Below, in pieces: positions 6,204 to 14,767 of a stretch of 14,881 nucleotides of DNA (position 1 is the stretch's first letter; every line of letters begins with the position of its first letter). Origin of the DNA: JANMZR01 sp040385875. GTDB taxonomy: Bacteria > Bacteroidota > Bacteroidia > Cytophagales > Spirosomataceae. The DNA lies in assembly GCA_040385875.1 (NCBI GenBank), contig JAZKGO010000130.1, positions 1-14,881 of the forward strand. Direction: 5' to 3'. The notes beneath the pieces are model-generated. The model saw only the letters and a program-made list of their open reading frames with translations, ran no database searches and was not told where the DNA came from. A program made the translations under genes and the position numbers.

Positions 6204-7847
6204 TTAAAATTCTCCAATGCTCGTAAATTCGAATTTGTCTCCATCAAACAGCCCTTTATCTGATAGTTTTAGGCTTGGAATTACTAAAAGTGCCATAAAT
6301 GATAAGCTCATAAAAGGTGATTTTAGGGTTGATTTCAATATATTTTTTGAAAATTGATCTATTTCAGTATATTTTTGAGCCACCCAATAACCATCTTTTA
6401 CACTCATGATTCCAGCCATTGGGAGCTGGAGGCACTTCTTTTCGCCATTTACTTGTATTGCAGAAAGGCCTCCTTTTTCATATATAACCAAATTTACTGC
6501 CTCACAAAGTGCTTCATCTGAGCTACCAACCGCAATAATATTATGAGAATCATGTGCAACGGATGAAGCAATTGCTCCGTTTTTAATACCAAAATTCTTT
6601 ATAAATGCAATTGCAATTGGCTGGTCTGAATAGCGGTTTACTACAACAATTTTTAAAATATCTTCTGATTCATTCGCTACTAAATTGCCATTTTCTATTT
6701 TAGGATATTCAATACTTTTTGAAGTAATCAGCTGACTATCAATTACTTCGATTACTTTTATTTTGGAATGGTTTTCATTTTTAAGCTGAAAATCTATAAC
6801 AGACTTTTGAGTACAATTAAAAAAATTAACGGGCTCAGCTTCAATGCTTTCAATATAGCTTGCCCCTTTTTCTGCTACTTTTTCTCCGCCTAAATACGTC
6901 GCTAATATATTAAAATCTTGTAAATTTTCTACCAAAATAAAGTCTGCAGGATCACCAATTTCTAATAATCCGATGGGTAAATTATAATGTTTTACGGGAT
7001 TTATGCAAGCAACTTGCAAAATATTGAATAGATCAAAACCTTTATTTTGAGCTCTTTTTACCAATAAATTGATATGCCCAATGGCTAATTCATCTGGATG
7101 TTTATCGTCAGAACAGAACATTATATTCTCATAATTGTCACCCATTAAAGGGATAAGCTCCTCAAAATTTTTTGCAGCAGAGCCTTCTCGAATGATTATT
7201 TTCATTCCTGCCTCCAATTTATCCTGAGCCTCCGCTAATGAATAGCATTCATGGTCGGTTTGTGGGCCTGCTTTAGCATATTTTTTGGCTAATTCACCCC
7301 TTAGTCCTGGTGCGTGACCATCGATTGGTTTCTTGAATGATTGAGCAATCGCAATTTTTTCGAGCATATCTGGGTCATTATTTAACACCCCAGGGAAATT
7401 CATCACTTCAGCCAAATAGCCAATTTGTGGATAATTCTCAAAAAGAAATTGAATATCAGCAGGACTTATTTTAGCTCCGGCTGTTTCAAAATTTGTGGCT
7501 GGCACGCATGGGGAAGCCCCAAAGCAAAAATGAAAAGGTACTTTTGCTGCATTCTCAAGCATAAATACTATGCCTTTGATTCCCAATACATTAGCAATCT
7601 CGTGTGGGTCAGATACGGTGCCAACAGTGCCGTGAACCACGGCCATTCTGGCAAATTGAGCTGGGCATAAAAGTGAACTTTCTACATGAACATGAGCATC
7701 CACAAAGCCAGGTAGAATATAGAATTCGCCCGACTTCTCTCCAGATTGTAAGGTAACAATTGATTCGATTTTTCCATTCTCAATATTAATCTGCGAAAAA
7801 TTGATTTCTCGTTCGAGGATATTGATATAATTGGCCTGAATGCGCAT
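6204..7847 (-). CDS. ade: Adenine deaminase
   Basis: This converts adenine to hypoxanthine and ammonia in purine salvage, in the cytoplasm. The 547-residue protein belongs to the metal-dependent amidohydrolase superfamily. Visible motifs are PGFVDAHVHVESS (46-58) with metal-binding His52 and His54, SDPHEIANVLG (79-89), EVMNFPGVL (147-155) with Glu148, DGHAPGL (176-182) with His178, TDHEC (197-201), and CSDDKHPDE (245-253), a strong signature of adenine deaminases. The C-terminal domain includes SSVAHDSHNIIAVG and GGLSAIQVNG, typical of this enzyme and not of other amidohydrolases. It is a little shorter than the Escherichia coli enzyme (about 590) but appears complete. It begins 3 bp after the amidase stop and is followed 4 bp later by the cyclophilin lipoprotein. 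Confidence 0.95.
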   Translation of the reverse strand: MRIQANYINILEREINFSQINIENGKIESIVTLQSGEKSGEFYILPGFVDAHVHVESSLLCPAQFARMAVVHGTVGTVSDPHEIANVLGIKGIVFMLENAAKVPFHFCFGASPCVPATNFETAGAKISPADIQFLFENYPQIGYLAEVMNFPGVLNNDPDMLEKIAIAQSFKKPIDGHAPGLRGELAKKYAKAGPQTDHECYSLAEAQDKLEAGMKIIIREGSAAKNFEELIPLMGDNYENIMFCSDDKHPDELAIGHINLLVKRAQNKGFDLFNILQVACINPVKHYNLPIGLLEIGDPADFILVENLQDFNILATYLGGEKVAEKGASYIESIEAEPVNFFNCTQKSVIDFQLKNENHSKIKVIEVIDSQLITSKSIEYPKIENGNLVANESEDILKIVVVNRYSDQPIAIAFIKNFGIKNGAIASSVAHDSHNIIAVGSSDEALCEAVNLVIYEKGGLSAIQVNGEKKCLQLPMAGIMSVKDGYWVAQKYTEIDQFSKNILKSTLKSPFMSLSFMALLVIPSLKLSDKGLFDGDKFEFTSIGEF

Positions 7848-7850
7848 AGA

Positions 7851-9440
7851 TTAATAGGTTGGCTTATAAAATTGTGGCACTTTTCTATGTTTAGTCCCAT
7901 TTTCAAAACCATATGCTATTTCCAATAAAACTGGTTCTGACCAAGCTCGCCCAAAAAATGAGACACCCACTGGCAAGTTTTCCACAAAACCCATTGGTAC
8001 AGTAATATTCGGATAGCCAGCATGTGCGGCAAATGCGGAGCTACTTGGACCACTTCCACCACCATTAACTAGGTCAATCTTCCAAGATGGCCCTCCTGTA
8101 TGGGCCATTATTGCATCTAACTGATTGTCATTCATTACTTTATCTATGCCTTCCGCTCTGCTATTTTTGATCATCTGAGTAAGTGCTTCAATATAAGCAG
8201 CAGATTTTAAGTCACCTTTTTCTTGCGCCAATTCTAGATACTTTTGGTTATAATGCTCCATTTCAATTGGATCAGATTTGTTAAAAGCGATTAAGTCTCC
8301 TAAATTTTTGATTTTAGCATTAGGCCCAAGCGATTTAAAATAATTATTGAGACCTTCCTTGTATTCAAAAAGCATCACTTCGAATGAATTATTGTTTTGA
8401 CTTTGAGTGGTTATTTTTTCAATCTCAATCACTGTTGCTCCTGCACTTTTAATGAATTCAACCGCTTTATTCATCAATTCATCTACCTTAAAGTTCACCC
8501 CAAAAGCCCCTTTGAATAAGCCTATCCTCTTCCCTTTGAGCCCATCCGCTTTTAGAAATAGGGTATAATCTTTGAAAAATTTCCCTTCACTGGTCTTCGT
8601 TTTTTCATCATACGGGTCAGTTCCGACCATTGCTCCTAAACCGATAGCCGCATCTCTTATCGTTCGAGCCATAGGTCCTGGTGTATCTTGAGTAGATGAA
8701 ATAGGTATGACACCAGATCGACTAATCAAGCCAACAGTGGGTTTGATACCCACAATTCCATTTACAGTGGCAGGGCACACAATTGATCCATTTGTTTCAG
8801 TACCCACCGCCAAAACTGCCAGATTGGCTGCAATGGCAACTCCAGAACCTGAAGAAGAACCACAGGGCGATCGACTTAAGTCATAAGGATTTTTGGTTTG
8901 GCCACCCACACCACTCCATCCACTTGATGATAAATTTCCTCGAAAATTTGCCCACTCACTTAAATTTGTTTTGCCAATAATTATAGCACCAGCTGTTTTT
9001 AGCTGCTTTACTAAATAGCTGTCAGTCAATGGATAAGAATTCATTAGCGCTCTCGAACCAGCTGTCGTGGGCATGTCATGGGTATCGATATTATCTTTTA
9101 ACAAAACTGGAATTCCATGCAGTGGGCCACGATTTTTGCCTTGCCTCATTTCAATATCTAATTCTCGTGCAATTTTTAAGGCATCAGGATTAAGATAGAT
9201 AATTGAATTGAGTTTGGGTCCATTTTTATCGATTTGAGCAATCCGATTGAGGTAGGCTTGTACCACTATTTGTATGGTGAATTCCCCTTTTTGGTAGCCT
9301 TTTTGGATTGATTGTATATCCGCCTCTAAAATCTGAAAATTATTATTTGCTTTTTTTTGACTTTGCGAAATAGACAAAAAAGGCACTATAGAAAGTAAAA
9401 ATAAGCTCCCCCAATATTTAAAAATACAGATTGTTTTCAT
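7851..9440 (-). CDS. Exported amidase (amidase-signature family)
   Basis: A 529-residue hydrolase of the amidase-signature family with a signal peptide (hydrophobic GSLFLLSIVPFLSIS, cleavage near 25), so it should act in the periplasm or outside. The Ser-cisSer-Lys catalytic set is intact: Lys115 in LLKDNIDT, the cis-serine at 195 in SPCGSSSGSG (191-200), and the nucleophile Ser219 in GTETNGSIVCPA (213-224). The usual GGSSGG is CGSSSG here. Exported members include peptide amidases that release ammonia from C-terminal amides, but other amides are possible and the family does not give the substrate. The GatA subunit is unlikely because of the signal peptide and the absence of gatB/gatC. It is directly followed (3 bp) by adenine deaminase, forming a small set that releases ammonia. 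Confidence 0.92.
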   Translation of the reverse strand: MKTICIFKYWGSLFLLSIVPFLSISQSQKKANNNFQILEADIQSIQKGYQKGEFTIQIVVQAYLNRIAQIDKNGPKLNSIIYLNPDALKIARELDIEMRQGKNRGPLHGIPVLLKDNIDTHDMPTTAGSRALMNSYPLTDSYLVKQLKTAGAIIIGKTNLSEWANFRGNLSSSGWSGVGGQTKNPYDLSRSPCGSSSGSGVAIAANLAVLAVGTETNGSIVCPATVNGIVGIKPTVGLISRSGVIPISSTQDTPGPMARTIRDAAIGLGAMVGTDPYDEKTKTSEGKFFKDYTLFLKADGLKGKRIGLFKGAFGVNFKVDELMNKAVEFIKSAGATVIEIEKITTQSQNNNSFEVMLFEYKEGLNNYFKSLGPNAKIKNLGDLIAFNKSDPIEMEHYNQKYLELAQEKGDLKSAAYIEALTQMIKNSRAEGIDKVMNDNQLDAIMAHTGGPSWKIDLVNGGGSGPSSSAFAAHAGYPNITVPMGFVENLPVGVSFFGRAWSEPVLLEIAYGFENGTKHRKVPQFYKPTY

Positions 9441-9479
9441 ATAACATTTTTGAAATTTCTTCGTGGGATTGGTGTGTAA

Positions 9480-11003
9480 TCAATTTTCATTTTCATCTTT
9501 TTTGGTGTTTGCAGCAGTCACTTTTGTGGTGTCACTTACCAAGGCTTTTCCTTCCCATCCCATATCAACTTCCATAGTAGGGTGTGCTTTTTTAAAAGCT
9601 TCGAGGGCTGGTTTGGTTACTTTTGTTTGCCAAAGATATAATTTCTTCAATGATTTTATTTTACCGATTTTTGCCAACCCTGCATCGGTTATTTTCGTGT
9701 CAAATAGATTCAAGTATTCGAGGTTTTTTAGATTGGATAAATTATCTAAACCATTGTCAGTAAGGGAAGTATGGTTTAAAAACAACTTCACAAGGTTGGG
9801 TAATTTTCCAATGGTTACCATAGAAGCGTCAGTAATTTTTGTATTGGATAGCTTTAGCCAAACCAGCTGTTCTGAGATATTACTTAATAGCTTGGCATTT
9901 TCATCATTAAATTCTTTGGCATTGATACAGCTTACTTCGAGCAAGTTTACATCCTTGGCTAGCGGAAGAACCAATACATTTTTTTCCTTCAATTGGTTGA
10001 TGCTCTTTTCATTGGCAGGATCCACTTTCAAAGAATAAACTGGCGACTCTGGGGCAGCTTTGCCAACCATACCTGCTAAAGAAGTGCCCGCCATTAAAGT
10101 GGCTAATACAGGTTTAACCTTTTCGTCTTGTGGTAAATCGTTTACTTTTTTATCAAAACTGGCACCATTTTGAATCCACCAATGGAGTAGGGCAATCTCC
10201 TCTTCAGTCAATTGGGGCTTGCCTTTTGGAGGCATATGATCATCATCGCTTTCTGGCAAAAGGGCCCTTTTAATCATTTCAGAACTGGCCGCATTACCCG
10301 CCAAAAAGACAGGCCCATCTTCCCCACCTTTAATTAGAAACTCTTTTGTATCCATTCTTAACCCGCCTTTTTTCTTATCTGCATTATGGCATTGAGTGCA
10401 TTTGCTTTCTAATAAAGGATTGATGATATCAGCATAGGCCAGCGCTTTGGCGGGATCCGTAATTTTATGCTCTTTAATCGATTTTGATTTCGACTCAATT
10501 CCTATCCAGCCTCTGAAAGGCTGTGGTAAACTGGCTTGAATATAGTCAGAGCCATGGGTCATATTGGCTCCCAAATGGCCTGCTAATATTAACACGATTA
10601 TTAAGAGTACTGAAAATGGCATAATCAGTTTATCTAAAAATCTTAGCCAGCCAAAATAAATAAGTTTTTTGAATACATAAATGGTCAATGAAATAGCGGC
10701 CACACCAATACCTAAATTTTGATGCCAGTTCAACGTATCCTCGTCATAGCCACCCGACTGCTTCAAAAAATAACCCGCAATACAGGAGAGTATCGCTGAA
10801 AATGCACCCCAAAAAAATACAATGTTTAAAGCAGCGTTAAGACTTTCTGATTGCCTTTTTCTATTAACATATTCGAGAATAATCCCAATCACTAAAATAC
10901 CGATTGGCAAATGAACCAATAGGGGATGAAAGTGACCAATGAAATTTGCCCATTCGTCAGAGGCACTTTGGAATAGTAGAATTGATGGAAATTTTGAATG
11001 CAT
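9480..11003 (-). CDS. Membrane protein with DUF2231, cytochrome c and leucine-rich-repeat domains
   Basis: A 507-residue fusion. Residues 20-145 form about four membrane helices with HFHPLLVHLPIG (24-35) and LAGHLGANMTHG (140-151), as in DUF2231-type proteins. Next is a planctomycete-type cytochrome c domain: haem site CTQCH (202-206), KGGLRMDT, then a probable methionine ligand at 257 in DDHMPPKGKPQLT, and LLHWWIQNGA (272-281). Residues about 333-475 hold leucine-rich repeats of about 24 residues with the T-K-I-T-D-A-G-L pattern. The cytochrome and repeats should face the periplasm, anchored by the helices. The role is probably electron transfer coupled to an unknown oxidation. It follows the DoxX gene by 40 bp and precedes the amidase by 39 bp. 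Confidence 0.9.
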   Translation of the reverse strand: MHSKFPSILLFQSASDEWANFIGHFHPLLVHLPIGILVIGIILEYVNRKRQSESLNAALNIVFFWGAFSAILSCIAGYFLKQSGGYDEDTLNWHQNLGIGVAAISLTIYVFKKLIYFGWLRFLDKLIMPFSVLLIIVLILAGHLGANMTHGSDYIQASLPQPFRGWIGIESKSKSIKEHKITDPAKALAYADIINPLLESKCTQCHNADKKKGGLRMDTKEFLIKGGEDGPVFLAGNAASSEMIKRALLPESDDDHMPPKGKPQLTEEEIALLHWWIQNGASFDKKVNDLPQDEKVKPVLATLMAGTSLAGMVGKAAPESPVYSLKVDPANEKSINQLKEKNVLVLPLAKDVNLLEVSCINAKEFNDENAKLLSNISEQLVWLKLSNTKITDASMVTIGKLPNLVKLFLNHTSLTDNGLDNLSNLKNLEYLNLFDTKITDAGLAKIGKIKSLKKLYLWQTKVTKPALEAFKKAHPTMEVDMGWEGKALVSDTTKVTAANTKKDENEN

Positions 11004-11043
11004 TATTTATATCAGCCTAGATTAATTATTTTTATCACTATTA

Positions 11044-11391
11044 TTAAGTAAAACTATAAGCCCAAAGGATTAATATAACCTGAAAAGGAAGCCTTATCCA
11101 AAGAATCCACTTTGGAATTTTGTTGAATTTTTGGCTCAAAATCATATCTATATTAGCAGGAAAGATGGCAAGTAATAACAAAATGATTCCCCAGGCGGCT
11201 ATATTTCTTATTGGACTAAATAACAAACCAATACCCAATGCTATTTCGGCAATACCTGTCCAAAACACAATTTGTTTATGCCAAGGAAGATAATCTGGCA
11301 TCATTTTCAAATAAAATCTCTCCATTCTGAAATGATTGATACCTGCGAAAACATAAAAAATAACCTGTAAATATAGGGACAGTTGACTCAT
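11044..11391 (-). CDS. DoxX-like membrane protein
   Basis: A 115-residue protein with four predicted membrane helices and few charges. It has FAGINHFRMERFYLKMMPDY (15-34), a conserved signature of small DoxX-family proteins in Bacteroidota, and WTGIAEIALGIGLLF (44-58) in the second helix. DoxX-like proteins are found with respiratory or thiol-redox systems, but for this subgroup no reaction is established. It lies 10 bp after the stop of the Tat-exported propeller protein and upstream of the cytochrome fusion, so it is very likely part of the same transcript. A role as a membrane redox partner of the cytochrome protein is inference. Confidence 0.85.
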   Translation of the reverse strand: MSQLSLYLQVIFYVFAGINHFRMERFYLKMMPDYLPWHKQIVFWTGIAEIALGIGLLFSPIRNIAAWGIILLLLAIFPANIDMILSQKFNKIPKWILWIRLPFQVILILWAYSFT

Positions 11392-11401
11392 TTATAGATT
11401 G

Positions 11402-12460
11402 TTATATGCGTTCAAGCTTTACAGGATAGGTCTTTTGGGAGGCCCACTGAGGTATATAAATGTTTTCATCAGAGTCGACATATACATCATGTGGATGCAT
11501 GAATACTTTGTCAGGATCATCTTTGAATTGCCGTTGCAACAGGCCATTTTTATAAATTGGTTCAGAGCCACCAGGGGTAGAAACCACTTTCATATTTTCA
11601 TCCAAAACTTGTATATAGCCAGAATTAGCCCAGCTTCCATCGGTGCTACGATAGGCCGCACCAAAAATATATTTACCATGTAAAACAGGCCTGCAAATAA
11701 AAGTACCCGGTAGATGATAGGTTTGCAAATATTTCCCCTCTAAAGTAAAGCGTTTAAGGCATTGATGCACACGGTCGGTTACCAATAAAGTTGGGTTTTT
11801 GGCGTCTCTGGTATCCACCAATACACCATGACAAGTATTGAATGTTTCATCAGTATTGCCTTTCCCTCCAAAGTGCCGAATATATTTCCCCTTTGAATCA
11901 TACTGCATTACATAATTTGCCCCATACCCATCCGCTACATAAATATCGCCATTGGCAGGATTGATAGCAGTTTCAGTAGGCACAAATTGATTGGGCGATT
12001 CATATACCCCCGACTCTTTAGGGTAGTCGATTTTGAAAATCTCTTTGCCTTTTAAGTCTGTCTTAATTACCTGATGGCGAGCAGTATCTGTGATTAAAAG
12101 GTATTGCTGCCCGCCTTCATTCATGATGCTCAAACCATGGGCCCCAGGATAGGTTTTGCCCCAAGTTTCCAATAGTTTGCCGGATTTATCATAAATGATG
12201 ATGTTATTTTTGGTTTCGTTGGTGCACATTATCAATCTTCCTTTGGCATCTTCAACCATTTCGTGGCAATCATTTACTGGATTTTTTTCGGCATCCAACA
12301 AGCCCCAACCGGGTATCACTTTGTATTTATGAGAGTTGTGACCAATGATTATTTCTCCAGGTTTTGGCATTTTTATTTTGGCATTAGCCTGACTACCAAT
12401 GGCTAATGCACCTAAACCAAGAGCAGAATCTTTTATGAAATTGCGACGAGAAGTTGACAT
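11402..12460 (-). CDS. Tat-exported NHL-type beta-propeller protein
   Basis: From the ATG at 12460 the protein has 352 residues. It starts with a twin-arginine signal, SRRNFIK (4-10), a hydrophobic region and an ANA cleavage site near 25-27, so it is exported folded, which suggests a bound cofactor or metal. The rest shows repeating blade motifs: GRLIMCT, YLLITDTARHQVIKTD, GDIYVADGYGANYVMQYDSKGK, LLVTDRVHQCLKRF and ENIYIPQW, as in NHL six-bladed propellers. Conserved histidines recur at the blade starts (CHE 65-67, AHG 107-109, CHG 210-212, HPHD 322-325), recalling the metal-binding propeller of peptidylglycine amidating lyase; this is similarity by eye. The function is unknown. The frame is open to a TTG at 12493, but that would push the Tat motif inward, so the ATG is preferred. 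DoxX follows after 10 bp. Confidence 0.85.
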   Translation of the reverse strand: MSTSRRNFIKDSALGLGALAIGSQANAKIKMPKPGEIIIGHNSHKYKVIPGWGLLDAEKNPVNDCHEMVEDAKGRLIMCTNETKNNIIIYDKSGKLLETWGKTYPGAHGLSIMNEGGQQYLLITDTARHQVIKTDLKGKEIFKIDYPKESGVYESPNQFVPTETAINPANGDIYVADGYGANYVMQYDSKGKYIRHFGGKGNTDETFNTCHGVLVDTRDAKNPTLLVTDRVHQCLKRFTLEGKYLQTYHLPGTFICRPVLHGKYIFGAAYRSTDGSWANSGYIQVLDENMKVVSTPGGSEPIYKNGLLQRQFKDDPDKVFMHPHDVYVDSDENIYIPQWASQKTYPVKLERI

Positions 12461-12555
12461 GAGATTAAGTTTTTTTTGATTACTATTTTTCAAATTGAAA
12501 ATAAAAACAATATCGTAATTTTTTTGTGAATTGGTATACTGTATGTTGGGTTTTT

Positions 12556-12582
12556 AGAGAAATCGGAATTTCTGAATTCTCT
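12556..12582. repeat. 27-bp imperfect dyad between the DUF1501 and propeller genes
   Basis: AGAGAA (12556-12561) pairs with TTCTCT (12577-12582), and with inner pairs included 11 of 13 positions match around the centre. It sits in the 233-bp gap upstream of the propeller gene, where no other gene and no full TAnnTTTG motif on the minus strand was found. On neither strand is it followed by a T-run, so a classic terminator is unlikely; an operator or mRNA hairpin is possible. Confidence 0.35.
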
Positions 12583-12693
12583 CCCTCATTTTCGTTACAA
12601 ATGAAAATTGGTGAGATTATATTATCGTTTCAGTGTTTTTGGAGGCACAAACATTGACAAACAAGTAAAATTCAACCATTGTTGGCCAGAGGC

Positions 12694-14157
12694 TTAGACC
12701 AAAATCTCCTTAATCACTTTTCCACCCACGTCTGTCAATCTAAATGGGCGACCTTGAAAATCATAAGTTAATTTTTCATGATTGATGCCCAACAAATGTA
12801 GAATGGTAGCCTGCAGGTCGTGGACATGGGTGCGGTCTTTCACACCAGCGTAACCCAATTCATCCGTTTCACCATGGGTAAAACCATTTTTGAGGCCACC
12901 GCCAGCCATCCAAATAGTACCTGCTTCAGGGTTGTGATCACGCCCCATAAAAGGTGCTGGTTTATTATCACGGTTTTCTTGCATGGGAGTTCGGCCGAAT
13001 TCACCTCCCCAAATAACCAAAGTTTCTTCTAATAAACCTCTCTGTTTCAGATCAATCAATAAAGCTGTTTTAGCTTGATCCGTTTCACGGCATTTGTTAC
13101 GAAGGCCAATTTCTAAAGCTTCACTGGCTGATGAACCGTGGGTATCCCAACCCCAATCGAAAAGTTGCACAAACCGAACGCCATTTTCGACTAGTTTTCT
13201 GGCAAGCAAACAATTGTTAGCAAAGCTGGCTTTGCCTGGAGTGGTACCGTATAATTTATGAGTATATTCAGTCTCTTTTGAAATATCCATCACCTCAGGT
13301 ACCGAAACTTGCATATTGAAGGCCATCTCCATTTGAGCGATACGAGTGAGAGTTTCAGAATCGTTAAATTCCTCATATTCAGCCTTATTGATGTCATTGA
13401 TGGTTTCAATCGCCTGCTTTCTTAAGCCTCTATCGATTCCTTTTGGATTGTTAAGGAACAAAACAGGCTCCCCATCCGAACGACACTGAACGCCTTGATG
13501 GACGGAAGGTAGAAAACCTGACCCCCAGATTGATTTACCTCCTTCTGGATATTTGCCACCCGAAACTAGGGCGATAAAACCTGGTAAATTTTCATTTTCA
13601 GAACCCAAACCATAAGTTACCCATGAACCCATGCTGGGTCTGCCCAAGCGTGGGCTTCCAGTATGTACAAATAGCTGTGCGGGTGCATGATTAAATTGAT
13701 CGGTGTACATGGCTTTCAGGAAAGTGACATCATCCACAACTGTCTGAAAATTAGGTAGATAATCCGAAACCCACGCACCTGATTGACCATACTGTTTAAA
13801 AATACCTTGTGGGCCAAGCATTTTTGGAACGCCTCTGATAAAAGCAAAAGTTTTACCTTCCAAAAATTCCTGCGGGCAATCTTTACCTGACCATTTTACT
13901 AATTCTGGTTTATAGTCAAACAGCTCTAATTGAGAAGGTGAGCCGGCCATGTGCATATAAATCACTGATTTAACCTTCCCTTTAAATTGGCTTAGTTTTG
14001 CCAAGTTAGGTTTTCCCACACTATCCATGAGGTCCTTTTCAGCACAGCTCATCAGCCCACCTAATGCTAATGCACCCAATCCCGAACCACATTTCTTCAA
14101 AAAATGTCGCCGAGTTTCTAATTGTGATTGACGGAAAAGTACTTCTTGCGGTTGCAT
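12694..14157 (-). CDS. DUF1501 protein, Tat-exported
   Basis: A 487-residue protein of the DUF1501 family, distantly related to the alkaline-phosphatase/sulfatase fold. It starts with a twin-arginine signal, TRRHFLK (15-21), followed by LGALALGGLMSC; Cys38 could be a lipoprotein attachment site, so it may be a Tat-exported lipoprotein. Family motifs include WDTHG (337-341), GGEFGRTP (384-391), GRDHNPEAG (405-413) and HVHDLQATILHLLG (444-457). Members are abundant in Planctomycetota, Verrucomicrobiota and Bacteroidota and are usually next to DUF1549/DUF1553 cytochrome proteins, as appears to be the case here. No reaction has been established for the family as far as I know. The length and motifs are complete. 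Its start codon lies at the very end of one arm of the inverted repeat that flanks the toxin-antitoxin pair, which may have replaced its original upstream region. Confidence 0.93.
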   Translation of the reverse strand: MQPQEVLFRQSQLETRRHFLKKCGSGLGALALGGLMSCAEKDLMDSVGKPNLAKLSQFKGKVKSVIYMHMAGSPSQLELFDYKPELVKWSGKDCPQEFLEGKTFAFIRGVPKMLGPQGIFKQYGQSGAWVSDYLPNFQTVVDDVTFLKAMYTDQFNHAPAQLFVHTGSPRLGRPSMGSWVTYGLGSENENLPGFIALVSGGKYPEGGKSIWGSGFLPSVHQGVQCRSDGEPVLFLNNPKGIDRGLRKQAIETINDINKAEYEEFNDSETLTRIAQMEMAFNMQVSVPEVMDISKETEYTHKLYGTTPGKASFANNCLLARKLVENGVRFVQLFDWGWDTHGSSASEALEIGLRNKCRETDQAKTALLIDLKQRGLLEETLVIWGGEFGRTPMQENRDNKPAPFMGRDHNPEAGTIWMAGGGLKNGFTHGETDELGYAGVKDRTHVHDLQATILHLLGINHEKLTYDFQGRPFRLTDVGGKVIKEILV

Positions 14158-14178
14158 TTGGATTTACGATTTTGGATT
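14157..14178. repeat. Left arm of the inverted repeat flanking the toxin-antitoxin pair
   Basis: This 22-bp arm contains TTTGGATTTACGATTT and matches the reverse complement of 14738-14759 at 18 of 22 positions. It begins at the first base of the DUF1501 start codon. No target-site duplication could be recognised. Confidence 0.65.
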
Positions 14179-14192
14179 TTTTCAAAAGCTGT

Positions 14193-14495
14193 TTATTTTC
14201 CAACTCTTTTGTTTTCAGGATTCATTGCCGAATCCCAAATCATAGAAATTAAAATTGTGTTGTGTATTATTTCATAATTAATTTCAAAATCGCCCATTAT
14301 AAACTTTCTTGTATTATCGGATTTGCTTTTTCTGCCAATTTGTGGGTGCTTTGATATTATTTCAGTTCCAAAATTGATCTTATTATAGATTTTTTCACTA
14401 AAAATTTTATTTCCATTTCTTTCAAAATAAAAAATCATTATTTCAAAAAGGTCAATTTCGGCTTCATAAGACCACTCTATTTCGAATTCAACCAT
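14193..14495 (-). CDS. RelE/ParE-type toxin of a type II toxin-antitoxin system
   Basis: A 100-residue protein, the usual length for ParE/RelE toxins. It has the family layout: W-S-Y-E-A-E-I-D-L-F-E-I near the start (8-19), a helical hairpin, then KHPQIGRKS (49-57), the strand pattern FEINYEIIHNTILISMIWD (70-88) and a short tail with NPEN. RelE members cut mRNA at the ribosome and ParE members poison gyrase; which applies here cannot be told. The start overlaps the antitoxin gene by 19 bp, a classic sign of translational coupling with antitoxin made first. The stop is 35 bp before the DUF1501 start, and the pair lies between inverted repeats inside a cluster of unrelated genes. Confidence 0.85.
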   Translation of the reverse strand: MVEFEIEWSYEAEIDLFEIMIFYFERNGNKIFSEKIYNKINFGTEIISKHPQIGRKSKSDNTRKFIMGDFEINYEIIHNTILISMIWDSAMNPENKRVGK

Positions 14496-14713
14496 TTTTG
14501 AGCCTTTTCTTTAACGATATGATTAGGAATTAGTGTCTTTTCCTCAAACTGTTTTCTTGCAGATTCAGCTCTTCTTTTTTCAAAATCAGTCATTATAAAA
14601 TACTTGTTAGAAATTTTTGAGTTCAAAAGCTCATTAATTACATTCAAGAGATTTTCATCTTCTAAATGAGCTAATTTTTCATTTATTTGTTTTTTAATCT
14701 CTATAGTATTCAT
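14477..14713 (-). CDS. Antitoxin partner of the RelE/ParE-type toxin
   Basis: With the ATG at 14713 the protein has 78 residues. It is mostly helical and charged: MNTIEIKKQINEKLAHLEDE, a leucine-rich stretch (LLNVINELLN), then DFEKRRAESARKQFEEKTLI, which is likely the toxin-wrapping region. I do not recognise a named DNA-binding fold; assignment rests on size, order before the toxin and the 19-bp overlap. The reading frame continues upstream to 14758, but those extra residues are encoded by the repeat arm and are not expected in the protein. Autoregulation by binding its own promoter is usual for such pairs; no operator was identified here. Confidence 0.78.
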   Translation of the reverse strand: MNTIEIKKQINEKLAHLEDENLLNVINELLNSKISNKYFIMTDFEKRRAESARKQFEEKTLIPNHIVKEKAQKWLNSK

Positions 14714-14737
14714 GTTTATAAATTTGGTTTTATTTAA

Positions 14738-14759
14738 AATTACAAATCGCAAATCCAAA
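14738..14759. repeat. Right arm of the inverted repeat flanking the toxin-antitoxin pair
   Basis: This 22-bp arm contains AATCGCAAATCCAAA and is the imperfect inverted mate of 14157-14178. It runs into a short tandem (AATCCAA-AATCCAA-AATC) ending near 14769, which covers the stop codon of the upstream DUF1553 gene. Confidence 0.65.
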
Positions 14760-14767
14760 ATCCAAAA

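Noticed and set aside
6200..6247. N-terminal extension of the cyclophilin gene to a TTG start
   Set aside because: It overlaps the end of the adenine deaminase gene and would place the lipoprotein signal peptide internally; the ATG at 6199 gives a standard signal.
9463..10038. A 191-residue open frame on the plus strand
   Set aside because: It lies opposite the leucine-rich-repeat part of the cytochrome fusion, whose frame has clear domain motifs; the plus-strand translation has no recognisable domain and arises from the regular repeat codons.
12461..12493. N-terminal extension of the propeller protein to a TTG start
   Set aside because: It would put extra residues before a well-formed Tat signal that begins right after the ATG at 12460.
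14714..14758. N-terminal extension of the antitoxin
   Set aside because: The added residues are encoded largely by the inverted-repeat arm and its flank; the internal ATG at 14713 gives a normal antitoxin size.
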